DNA of 64,000 bases from assembly GCA_002437495.1 (NCBI GenBank), contig DJQA01000008.1, forward strand, positions 1 to 64,000, in the 5' to 3' direction. This document shows positions 8,096-16,064 of this stretch, piece after piece (position 1 is the stretch's first letter; each line of letters begins with the position of its first letter). Under the pieces are notes generated by a model. The model was not told the DNA's origin, searched no databases, and worked only from the letters and a program-made list of their open reading frames with translations. The position numbers were made by a program, and so were the translations under genes. The DNA is from Prevotellaceae bacterium UBA6398. Lineage in GTDB: Bacteria > Bacteroidota > Bacteroidia > Bacteroidales > Bacteroidaceae.

Positions 8096-11000
8096 ATGAA
8101 AAATATAAGCAAACTATATTCAACATTATTCGCACTGTGTCTTTGTGCGTTAGCCTCGGCAACAACCCACATAACCGAGCTGACCACGGAATATATGCAA
8201 AGTCCCATCGGCATCGACGTGGCGCTGCCGCAGTTTGGCTGGAAAATGCACAGCGACCGCTATGGGGCGGAACAAAAAACCTACAGGATTGTGGTTGCCG
8301 ATTCCAAAGACAACATTGCACGCGGCAAATATGTTTACGACTCCGGGGTGGTTAATTCCGGCGTTTCCGTTGGAGTGAGATACGGAGGCGAACCGCTTAA
8401 ACCCGCCACACGCTACTATTGGCGCGTTATTGTAACCGACGAGAAAAAAAACGAACTCAAATCGGAAATCTCCGAGTTTGAAACCGGTCTTATGGGCTCG
8501 AAGTGGGACAACGCACAGTGGATTACCTCACCGAACACACAGGTTTCGCCATACCGCAGCGACTTTGTACTTGAATACGATGTGAAGAACGTTGGCAAAC
8601 CCGGGCCATCTACCTTTATATATGGCGCAAAAAAGCCAGACATCTACTGCTACATAACGATAGACACCCGCAAACCGGCAAGGCTGGTTGCAGGAGCGGT
8701 GCTTTACAAAAAGAATGTGGAGTACCAAACCATTGATATTTCCGACATCATAACCTCGCAGGCACTTGCCGCCCACCACGTTAAGATGACCGTACACGGC
8801 AGCTGGGACTGCTACAACCTTTCGTTGCAAATTGACGGGAAGCAGGTGAAAGCCAAGGACGGAAACGCCAACTTTGTAGTAAAATGCATGCGCGACACAG
8901 CGGGGCGCAGCGACTCCTACCTATATAAAATAGGCTATTTGCAGCAAAAAGGTTTCGACTCGCAATTCTCAAACTTTACCATATATAACCCCAAATGGGA
9001 CGTTATGTTGGCATCCGACCCAAAGACATACAACGCCAAGGGAGACGGACAAGTGAAAACATGGACATTCAATTCGGAAATAAATGCGCCGCTGATGCGC
9101 AATGTTGTGAACATAGGTAAGAAGATTAAAGAGGCAAGACTCTACGCCACCGCACGCGGCTTCTACAATTTCTACATCAATGGCAAGAAAGCCGGCAACG
9201 CCTATATGGCACCGGGATGGACCGACTGCCGCCACCGCATAATGTATGACACCTATGATGTGGGCAACCTTTTGCAACCGGGGAAAAACGCCCTGGCCAT
9301 AGAGCTTGGTAACGGATGGTTCTGCAGCAACTGGGGTTTTGTGGGCACGGGCTGGAGCGACCAGTACGGCTACAAACCCTCGGCTATGGCAATGCTGAAA
9401 GTTACCTATGAGGACGGCACAACGCAAAACTTCGTTACGAACCGCGACTGGAAGGTTTCCAACGACGGCCCGTTGTTTGTAGACAACCTGTACCACGGCG
9501 TTATTTATGACGCACGGAGGGAGATTGACGGCTGGAAAGGCGAAAACTTTGACGATTCCAAATGGCAGCACGCCGACATTATGCCGGCCCCCGACAAAAA
9601 CGTGGAAATACAGGGATATGTGGGAATGAAAATCAAGAATAACATTACCATGAAAGCCGTAGCCATGAAGAAAATCGGCGGGCGCTACATATACGACATG
9701 GGGCAGAACTTTGCCGGTGTGCCGCGTCTCAAAAACCTTCGCGGAAAGAAAGGACAGCAGATAGTTATACGCTTTGCCGAAATGCTCTTCCCCGACCAGG
9801 TTCCCGAAAACCCGCGCCCGCCGCTCACCAAGGCTGATTACGAGCGCAACCGTGGCAATATGTATATGGACAACTACCGTTCTGCAATATCAACCGACTA
9901 CTACACTTTCAAGGGTGATGCTGCCGGAGAGACTTTCGAGCCTCCGTTCACGCAACACGGCTACCGCTATGTTTCAATTGACGGTCTTGACGCACCCCTT
10001 GCACTGTCTGACGTGGAGGGAATAGTATTAGAATCGGTGGGAGACCAAATGAGCTTCTATGAAAGTTCCAACAAAGACATAAATAAACTGTTCAACAACA
10101 TTGTCTGGGGGCAGCGCAGCAACTTCCTTGCCGTGCCCACCGACTGCCCGCAGCGCGACGAGCGAATGGGCTGGACCGGCGATGCCAACGTGTTCTGCCG
10201 CACGGCAACTTACAACATGATGACCGAGCCTTTCTACAAACGCTGGTTCTACACAGTGCGAGACCAAAAGAGCGCGAATGGCGACACCGGCGGATACTAC
10301 CCATGCTTCGGCAGCACCAAAAACGGCGCAGACAACGCCAACATCGAAGCCATAACCGGGCGCGGCACAGGTTGGAGCGACTTTACGGTTATTATTCCCT
10401 GGCAAATGTACCAGCAATACGGCGACAAAGAGTTTGTAAGAGAACACTACCTGTCAATGAAGAACTTCATGAACTACCTTGAAAGCAAGGCCAAGAACTA
10501 CATTGCCCCCGACGCAACCTATTGGGGCGACTGGGTTGCACCCGTGCCAACAAACATTTCCCTCATCTCCACCGCCTACATGGGATACGATGCGAGAATA
10601 ATGGCGGAAATGGCAAAGGCAATCGGCAACGATGCCGATGCGGAGTATTACACGAAACTCTACAAGAACGTGAGCGATGCCTTTGTCAAGACTTTCTTCG
10701 ACAGTGAAGGATACACCGTTATGAACGATGAGAAGAAAACCCGCATAAACACACAGACTTCCTACATACTGCCGCTCGAGTTCCTAATCCTGCCGCAAGA
10801 CATAAAGCAGAAAGCCGTTGACCACCTGTGCAACAAAATAAAGGAAGACGGCAACCGCCTGCAGACAGGCTTCCTTGGCACGCCCTACATTCTGAACGTG
10901 CTTTCGAACAACGGCCACAGCGACCTTGCCTACACGCTCTACACCCAAACGGAATACCCCTCATGGCTTTTCCCCGTAAAGCAGGGCGCAACCACAATGT

Positions 11001-11434
11001 GGGAACGCTGGAACTCCTACACCATAAAAGAAGGCTTCGGTGATGTGAGCATGAACTCGTTCAACCACTACGCCTACGGCGCGGTTGAGGAATGGATTAT
11101 GTCCCACAACCTCGGCATACAGCGCGATGAGGCTCATCCAGCCTACAAGCACATACTTCTCCAGCCCGAAATCAACAAAGCGTTCGGCAAAGTTAAGGGC
11201 GGCTTCAATTCTGTTTACGGAAAAATAACCAGCGAATGGGAAGTTACCCCCTCGGGCACAAACATTTCATTCGAGATACCGGCAAACACAATCGCCACAT
11301 TCACACTTCCGGTAAGCAAAAAGAGCAACCTAAAGATTATCGAGGGCAAAAAGGGCGTGGCAAAGAAATCGTTCGCCAACGGAAAGGCTGTTTACGAGCT
11401 AAAATCCGGCTCTTATAAATTCATAAAGAAATAA
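8096..11434 (+). CDS. Alpha-L-rhamnosidase (GH78), secreted
   Basis: The 1112-aa protein starts with a signal peptide (MKNISKLYSTLFALCLCALA) and is predicted to act outside the cytoplasm, cutting terminal alpha-L-rhamnose from glycans. An N-terminal Ig-like domain (about residues 25-130) is followed by an extra beta-rich segment (about 140-310), the rhamnosidase N domain (ARGFYNFYINGKKAGN, about 350-520), a beta domain, and the six-hairpin catalytic barrel. The barrel carries CPQRDERMGWTGD, with the likely general acid Glu, and MWERWNSY, with the likely base Glu, as in characterised GH78 enzymes. A C-terminal beta domain closes the chain. Its place inside the rhamnose operon, 6 bp after rhaB and 31 bp before rhaA, couples sugar release to catabolism. 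Confidence 0.93.
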   Translation: MKNISKLYSTLFALCLCALASATTHITELTTEYMQSPIGIDVALPQFGWKMHSDRYGAEQKTYRIVVADSKDNIARGKYVYDSGVVNSGVSVGVRYGGEPLKPATRYYWRVIVTDEKKNELKSEISEFETGLMGSKWDNAQWITSPNTQVSPYRSDFVLEYDVKNVGKPGPSTFIYGAKKPDIYCYITIDTRKPARLVAGAVLYKKNVEYQTIDISDIITSQALAAHHVKMTVHGSWDCYNLSLQIDGKQVKAKDGNANFVVKCMRDTAGRSDSYLYKIGYLQQKGFDSQFSNFTIYNPKWDVMLASDPKTYNAKGDGQVKTWTFNSEINAPLMRNVVNIGKKIKEARLYATARGFYNFYINGKKAGNAYMAPGWTDCRHRIMYDTYDVGNLLQPGKNALAIELGNGWFCSNWGFVGTGWSDQYGYKPSAMAMLKVTYEDGTTQNFVTNRDWKVSNDGPLFVDNLYHGVIYDARREIDGWKGENFDDSKWQHADIMPAPDKNVEIQGYVGMKIKNNITMKAVAMKKIGGRYIYDMGQNFAGVPRLKNLRGKKGQQIVIRFAEMLFPDQVPENPRPPLTKADYERNRGNMYMDNYRSAISTDYYTFKGDAAGETFEPPFTQHGYRYVSIDGLDAPLALSDVEGIVLESVGDQMSFYESSNKDINKLFNNIVWGQRSNFLAVPTDCPQRDERMGWTGDANVFCRTATYNMMTEPFYKRWFYTVRDQKSANGDTGGYYPCFGSTKNGADNANIEAITGRGTGWSDFTVIIPWQMYQQYGDKEFVREHYLSMKNFMNYLESKAKNYIAPDATYWGDWVAPVPTNISLISTAYMGYDARIMAEMAKAIGNDADAEYYTKLYKNVSDAFVKTFFDSEGYTVMNDEKKTRINTQTSYILPLEFLILPQDIKQKAVDHLCNKIKEDGNRLQTGFLGTPYILNVLSNNGHSDLAYTLYTQTEYPSWLFPVKQGATTMWERWNSYTIKEGFGDVSMNSFNHYAYGAVEEWIMSHNLGIQRDEAHPAYKHILLQPEINKAFGKVKGGFNSVYGKITSEWEVTPSGTNISFEIPANTIATFTLPVSKKSNLKIIEGKKGVAKKSFANGKAVYELKSGSYKFIKK

Positions 11435-11465
11435 ACTGCAAACATCAAAATAAAAACAAACAACC

Positions 11466-12719
11466 ATGAAAGAAGAACAGATAAAGAAAGCTTACGAGCT
11501 TGCCAAAGAACGCTACGCAGAATTTGGCATTGACACCGACAAGGCCATAGAGTCTCTTGAAACAACTCCCATCTCACTGCACTGCTGGCAGGCCGACGAT
11601 GTTGTGGGCTTTGAGCGCAACGTGGCGGCTTCGGGCGGTATACAGGCTACAGGCAACTACCCCGGCAGAGCCCGCAACATCGATGAGCTGCGCCAGGACA
11701 TAGACAAGGTTACAAGCCTGCTCGCCGGCCACATGCGCCTGAACCTTCACGAAACATACGGAGAATTCGGAGGGCAGTTCGTTGACCGCGACCAAGTGGA
11801 AGTGAAGCACTTTCAGGGTTGGATGGAATGGGCAAAGGAAAGAGACATGAAGCTCGACTTCAACTCCACGAGTTTCTCCCACCCCAAGAGCGGAAATCTT
11901 TCGCTCTCCAACCCCGACAAGTCTATACGCGATTTCTGGATCGAGCACACAAAACGTTGTCGCAGAATAGCCGATGCAATGGGCAAATTCCAGGGCGACC
12001 CCTGCATGATGAACATTTGGATTCACGACGGAAGCAAGGACTACACGGTTGAGAAGCTGCGCTACCGCGAAATTCTTAAGAACAGTCTTGACGAAATTCT
12101 GTCGGAAAGTCTTCCCCACATGAAGACGTGCCTTGAGGCAAAGCTCTTCGGCATAGGGCTTGAGGCTTACACCGTAGGCTCCCACGACTTCTATGCAGGC
12201 TACTGCTCGAAAAACAACGTTATATACACCCTCGACACCGGCCACTACGAGCCAACCGAGAATGTTAGCGATGCCGTTAGTTCCCTGCTGCTGTTTGTTC
12301 CCGAGCTCATGCTCCACGTTTCGCGCCCCATGCACTGGGATTCCGACCACGTAACTCTCTTTGACGACAAAACCCGCAACCTGTTCTCCGAGCTCGTTCG
12401 TGCAAACGCCCTCGACCGCGCCCACATAGGCCTCGACTATTTCGATGCTTCCATCAACCGTATCGGTGCATACATCATCGGTGTACGAGCAGCACAAAAG
12501 TCGTTGCTGCAGGCTTTTCTCGAGCCGCTCGACCTGCTGCGCAAGTACGAGGACGAAGGCAAGTTCTTCGAACGTCTTGCACTGCTTGAAGAGGCAAAAA
12601 CGCTACCCGCCGGTGCCGTTTACAACTACTTCAACCTGAAAAACGGAGTTCCCGTGGCAGAAGACTACATTGCCGAGGTTGAGAAATACGAACGCGAGGT
12701 TCTCTCGAAGCGCAACTGA
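11466..12719 (+). CDS. rhaA: L-rhamnose isomerase
   Basis: The 417-aa cytoplasmic enzyme interconverts L-rhamnose and L-rhamnulose in a metal-dependent reaction. The family blocks ISLHCWQADDVVGFE, GGIQATGNYPG, LNLHETYGEFGG and the late HIGLDYFDASINRIGAY are all present, and length matches RhaA (about 415-420 aa). It follows the GH78 gene by 31 bp and precedes rhaT by 15 bp, consistent with one transcript. The ATG at 11466 begins directly at the conserved N-terminus, with no alternative start needed. Nothing odd is seen. Confidence 0.96.
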   Translation: MKEEQIKKAYELAKERYAEFGIDTDKAIESLETTPISLHCWQADDVVGFERNVAASGGIQATGNYPGRARNIDELRQDIDKVTSLLAGHMRLNLHETYGEFGGQFVDRDQVEVKHFQGWMEWAKERDMKLDFNSTSFSHPKSGNLSLSNPDKSIRDFWIEHTKRCRRIADAMGKFQGDPCMMNIWIHDGSKDYTVEKLRYREILKNSLDEILSESLPHMKTCLEAKLFGIGLEAYTVGSHDFYAGYCSKNNVIYTLDTGHYEPTENVSDAVSSLLLFVPELMLHVSRPMHWDSDHVTLFDDKTRNLFSELVRANALDRAHIGLDYFDASINRIGAYIIGVRAAQKSLLQAFLEPLDLLRKYEDEGKFFERLALLEEAKTLPAGAVYNYFNLKNGVPVAEDYIAEVEKYEREVLSKRN

Positions 12720-12734
12720 TAACATTGCTCGGAG

Positions 12735-13769
12735 ATGGAAATTCTTTTAGGACTTTTGATAATTGCCGTTGGTGCGTTCTGCCAAAGCAGCTGTTACGTT
12801 CCCATAAACAAAATAAAGGGATGGAGCTGGGAAAGCTATTGGATTGTGCAGGGCGTGTTCGCATGGCTTGTGTTCCCGCTTCTCGGCGCACTGCTCGCAG
12901 TGCCCGCCGGCCATTCGCTCTTTGAACTTTTTGCCGGCACCGACAGTTTCAGGCTGGCAATGACCGTTGCTTTCGGCGTGCTGTGGGGCATCGGCGGACT
13001 TACGTTCGGTTTGTCGATGCGCTACCTTGGCGTGGCTCTCGGGCAGTCAATCGCCCTCGGCACCTGCGCCGCTTTGGGAACAATCATGGGCCCAGTGCTG
13101 CTCAACACGTTCTTCCCCGAACTCAACGCACTATCAACGCTAACCACAGCCGTTGTCATGGGCGTGGCGGCAACTCTCGTGGGAATAGCAATAATAGGCG
13201 TGGCAGGCGCAATGAAGTCGGCCTCGCTATCCGAGGAGGAGAAAAAAGCGGCCGTAAAGGATTTCAATTTCCCTAAGGGCATAGTAATCGCACTGCTTGC
13301 GGGCTTTATGAGCGGATGCTTCAACGTGGGTTTGGAGTTCGGCAAGGAAATCAACTTCGGCAACCTCACAAATCCAATGTTCCACACGCTTCCGGCCACG
13401 CTGCTCGTAACATTAGGCGGTTTCATAACCAACGCAGCCTATTGCCTGTTCCAAAACGGCAAAAACCGCACATGGGGCGACTACAAAAACGGCTCCGTGT
13501 GGGCAAACAACCTTTTGTTCTGTGCCCTTGCCGGCGCACTGTGGTACTCACAGTTCTTCGGCCTGTCGCTCGGCAAAGGATTCCTAACGTCATCGCCCAC
13601 TCTCATGACACTTTCGTTCTGCATCCTAATGGCTCTCAACATTGCATTCTCAAATGTGTGGGGCATTATTCTTAAAGAATGGAAAGGCTGTTCGGGCAAG
13701 ACCATAGCCGTTTTGCTCGCCGGCATCGTGGTGCTGATTGCGTCGTGTTTCCTACCGCAACTTATATAA
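12735..13769 (+). CDS. rhaT: L-rhamnose:proton symporter
   Basis: The 344-aa inner-membrane protein belongs to the RhaT family of the drug/metabolite transporter superfamily and imports L-rhamnose with protons. About ten hydrophobic segments are visible, with the conserved start GLLIIAVGAFCQSSCYVPINK and the GGLTFGLSMRYLGVALGQS segment. Length equals E. coli RhaT. The gene starts 15 bp after rhaA. A long hairpin (13785-13816) follows it before rhaD, which may lower rhaD expression or protect the upstream mRNA 3' end. No outer-membrane SusC/SusD pair is present in the operon, so passage through the outer membrane depends on genes elsewhere. Confidence 0.93.
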   Translation: MEILLGLLIIAVGAFCQSSCYVPINKIKGWSWESYWIVQGVFAWLVFPLLGALLAVPAGHSLFELFAGTDSFRLAMTVAFGVLWGIGGLTFGLSMRYLGVALGQSIALGTCAALGTIMGPVLLNTFFPELNALSTLTTAVVMGVAATLVGIAIIGVAGAMKSASLSEEEKKAAVKDFNFPKGIVIALLAGFMSGCFNVGLEFGKEINFGNLTNPMFHTLPATLLVTLGGFITNAAYCLFQNGKNRTWGDYKNGSVWANNLLFCALAGALWYSQFFGLSLGKGFLTSSPTLMTLSFCILMALNIAFSNVWGIILKEWKGCSGKTIAVLLAGIVVLIASCFLPQLI

Positions 13770-13784
13770 TAACATAAATCTCTT

Positions 13785-13816
13785 CAAGGCGGACGGCTTA
13801 TAGCCTGTCCGCCTTG
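13785..13816 (+). terminator. Strong hairpin between rhaT and rhaD
   Basis: CAAGGCGGAC pairs perfectly with GTCCGCCTTG and an inner GGCT/AGCC can extend the stem. Only ATTAAAAC follows, not a T run, so it may be a partial terminator or an mRNA-stability hairpin rather than a full terminator. Confidence 0.5.
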
Positions 13817-13868
13817 ATTAAAACAAGCCCGCAGCCTTATGCAGGCAACACAAAAAACAAAAAGTAAA

Positions 13869-14675
13869 ATGAAATCCATATTAGAAGACTACCCTCGCGC
13901 AAAAGCCGAGGTGATGAAAGCCGCCGAAGTGGCAGGCTATCTGTGGCAGAAGGGTTGGGCAGAACGCAATGGCGGTAACATAACCGTCAACATAACAGAA
14001 CTTGTTGACACGGAGAAACTGTCAAAGCTCCCCGCCATAGGTCCCGCAACCGCTATCGGTTTGAAACTTCCCCACATAAAGGGCGGCATATTCTATTGCA
14101 AAGGCACCGGATGCCGCATGCGCGACCTTGCCCGCCACCCTATGGACAACGGCTCGATAATACGCATACTGCCCGACTGCGAAAGTTATGAAATGATTGC
14201 CGACAAGCCGGTTAAGCCCACCTCCGAACTTCCATCCCACCTTGCCATACACAACGACCTCATTGCGAAAGGTTCGCCGTATCGCGCAGCCATACACACC
14301 CACCCCATAGAGCTTGTGGCAATGTCGCACAACAGGGAATTCCTCAAACCGGGCGTGCTCACCCACCTGCTGTGGTCGATGATTCCCGAAACACGCGCTT
14401 TCTGCCCAAAGGGTCTGGGTGTAATCCCCTACGAAATGCCGTCGAGCATAAAACTCGCCGAAGAAACCGTAAAGGGACTACAAAAACACAATGTTGTGCT
14501 GTGGGAAAAACACGGTGTTGTGTCGATAGGCAACGACCCGCTCGAGGCATTCGATGAAATAGATGTGCTGGTAAAATCAGCCCAGATATACCAAGATGCA
14601 AAGAGCATGGGCTTCGAGCCCGAAGGCATGAGCGACGAGGCCATGAACGAGCTGAAAGAGGCGTTCAACCTTTAA
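13869..14675 (+). CDS. rhaD: L-rhamnulose-1-phosphate aldolase
   Basis: The 268-aa class II zinc aldolase splits L-rhamnulose-1-phosphate into DHAP and L-lactaldehyde. The conserved WAERNGGNITVNI start, the metal-binding AAIHTHPIELVAMS pair of histidines and the later EKHGVV motif are present. The frame is open from 13839, but the ATG at 13869 (MKSILEDYPRAK) is preferred because it begins at the family N-terminus; the upstream ten residues are low complexity (QATQKTKSK). It is the last gene of the rhamnose operon, separated from rhaT by a strong hairpin. No gene for lactaldehyde reduction or oxidation follows in the window. Confidence 0.94.
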   Translation: MKSILEDYPRAKAEVMKAAEVAGYLWQKGWAERNGGNITVNITELVDTEKLSKLPAIGPATAIGLKLPHIKGGIFYCKGTGCRMRDLARHPMDNGSIIRILPDCESYEMIADKPVKPTSELPSHLAIHNDLIAKGSPYRAAIHTHPIELVAMSHNREFLKPGVLTHLLWSMIPETRAFCPKGLGVIPYEMPSSIKLAEETVKGLQKHNVVLWEKHGVVSIGNDPLEAFDEIDVLVKSAQIYQDAKSMGFEPEGMSDEAMNELKEAFNL

Positions 14676-14870
14676 CCGCATGCGCATGCAAAAACCTGTC
14701 TGCGCCACGCCGCTTGAAGGCAGCCACGCGGGAACCGGCTTTCCCGCCTTAAAAATCCTCCGCAGCCACGCAAGTTCGCAAATACCACAGGTCCTTGGTT
14801 TACGCCACATACCGCAAAATCCGCGCACTCTTATAATTTGTTGTAAAACCGACACTTGCAGGAGCCCAAA

Positions 14871-14954
14871 AAAGGTCTGATGTAGTTTTTCCTATGTCTG
14901 ATGTAATTTTTTCTACATAGGACGTGGTTTTTTCTATGTCTCAGCCGGTTTTCG
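14871..14954 (+). repeat. 21-bp dyad array, copy 2
   Basis: Units start at 14892, 14913 and 14934, each 21 bp (for example CTATGTCTGATGTAA plus TTTTTT), preceded by a partial unit that begins AAAGGTCTGATGTAG and followed by the shared GTTTTCGG end. No GC palindrome is attached to this copy. Confidence 0.85.
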
Positions 14955-15256
14955 GTATATTTGCAGAAAGGTGGCATTCGTGCTTGGAAATAATCGCCGG
15001 AACGCAGGGCAAACTCCCTGCACACCGACCCACCAAGCGCATTGCGCAAGCAAAGCAAACTGCAGCGGCAATCTTGCAAAAAGCTGCACTTCGGGCGTGT
15101 GAAAACCGCCCCGATAATAACAATGCTCTTTGACTTACTTTAATTCGGGGGCTTAAAAGCCGCGGAAATTGCACGCGTTCGCAACCCGGCCTGCTTACAA
15201 AGTCTGGGAAACCGGCAATTCCCCGCCCCGGCAAACAAACACGGTAATACTCCAGC

Positions 15257-15314
15257 GTGCCGAAACGGCACAAAAATGGGGGACAACCGTGCTGTTTATG
15301 CAATCGTCCCCCAT
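15257..15314. other. Two adjacent perfect hairpins of unknown role
   Basis: GTGCCG-AAA-CGGCAC (15257-15271) is followed 4 nt later by ATGGGGGAC (15276-15284) pairing with GTCCCCCAT (15306-15314) across a 21-nt loop. No T run follows on either strand. A minus-strand -7 box at 15608-15615 could transcribe the region. Confidence 0.4.
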
Positions 15315-16013
15315 GAAAAGCCCGAACACCGTTTCCGCCCTATATAAGAATCTAAGCATACTAACGTTTTTTGCGGAATACGTCTTGTCTGAGCAAAAAT
15401 GCGCTGACACCTCAACGCTGTTTTTACGTATTGTTTTCTCGTTTCCAAATGAAACCATTATCCCCTGAATGCTTATAATAAACAATATGGGTATAATCAG
15501 CTTTTACTTCACTCGGCAAACAATGCTTGCGCAATGTATATTTTTTCTCTTACCCGAGCGAGATGCGTTTTCAAAACGCCCTGTGTGTTTTTTGAAAAAA
15601 TTCATTGCAAAGATATGAAATTTTCCAAATTTTCAACAATCTGTTTTCGAAAAAAGTTTGATTTTTTACGCTTTTTTGATTTTTCTTCGTTTTTTTGCAA
15701 AAACAAGCAGAAATCAACGCTGTATCCGCACGTTTCCAACCCCAAAGCCGCATTATTTCCGATGCTCGTTTGAAACTGCAACCCATGAATATGGAGAACA
15801 AACAAAGACAGCTTCGACACATCATAGCAAACCGCGCACCAAAAAAAGAAACAGGCAACAACATGCAAAGAGCGGCTTTCGCAGAGCCCCACAGCCCGCC
15901 TCGCCCCAACACATGACACATTTAATATAAGGCACGGTTTACAGATTGCAGCATTCGCGCCCGAAACTGCAAAAAAGAAACAGAAGCAAAACCGTGTAAA
16001 TAAAATTAATTCA

Positions 16014-16021
16014 TACATTTG
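16014..16021 (+). promoter_or_regulatory. -7 box for the activase-tetR operon
   Basis: TACATTTG matches TAnnTTTG. The transcription start would fall about 7 nt later, close to the 14-bp palindrome at 16030-16043. Confidence 0.5.
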
Positions 16022-16029
16022 CACAATTT

Positions 16030-16043
16030 TGACACTAGTGTCA
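16030..16043. promoter_or_regulatory. 14-bp perfect palindrome, candidate TetR operator
   Basis: TGACACTAGTGTCA is a perfect dyad immediately downstream of the -7 box and before the activase ATG. Its position would let a bound repressor block initiation. The last gene of the same operon encodes a TetR-family protein, so autoregulation is a reasonable inference. Confidence 0.5.
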
Positions 16044-16064
16044 GCTTTTACGAATCAAACATAC

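Larger units (their letters stand above)
14676..16064. other. 1.4-kb intergenic region with repeats and hairpins, no clear gene
   Basis: It contains an inverted repeat GCGGGAA/TTCCCGC (14728-14747), a 21-bp dyad array (14871-14954), two adjacent hairpins (15257-15271 and 15276-15314), a perfect 15-bp palindrome (15565-15579), a minus-strand -7 box TATCTTTG at 15608-15615, a run of A/T tracts (15580-15710) and the activase promoter (16014). Short open frames here (for example 15195-15485 minus, 15571-15921 minus) have no family features or convincing start signals, so I do not call them. Confidence 0.5.

Noticed and set aside
15195..15485. 96-codon minus-strand frame in the spacer before the activase gene
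   Set aside because: It has no recognisable domain, no signal peptide and runs through perfect hairpins that better fit RNA or DNA structure. I keep the region as non-coding, with low certainty.
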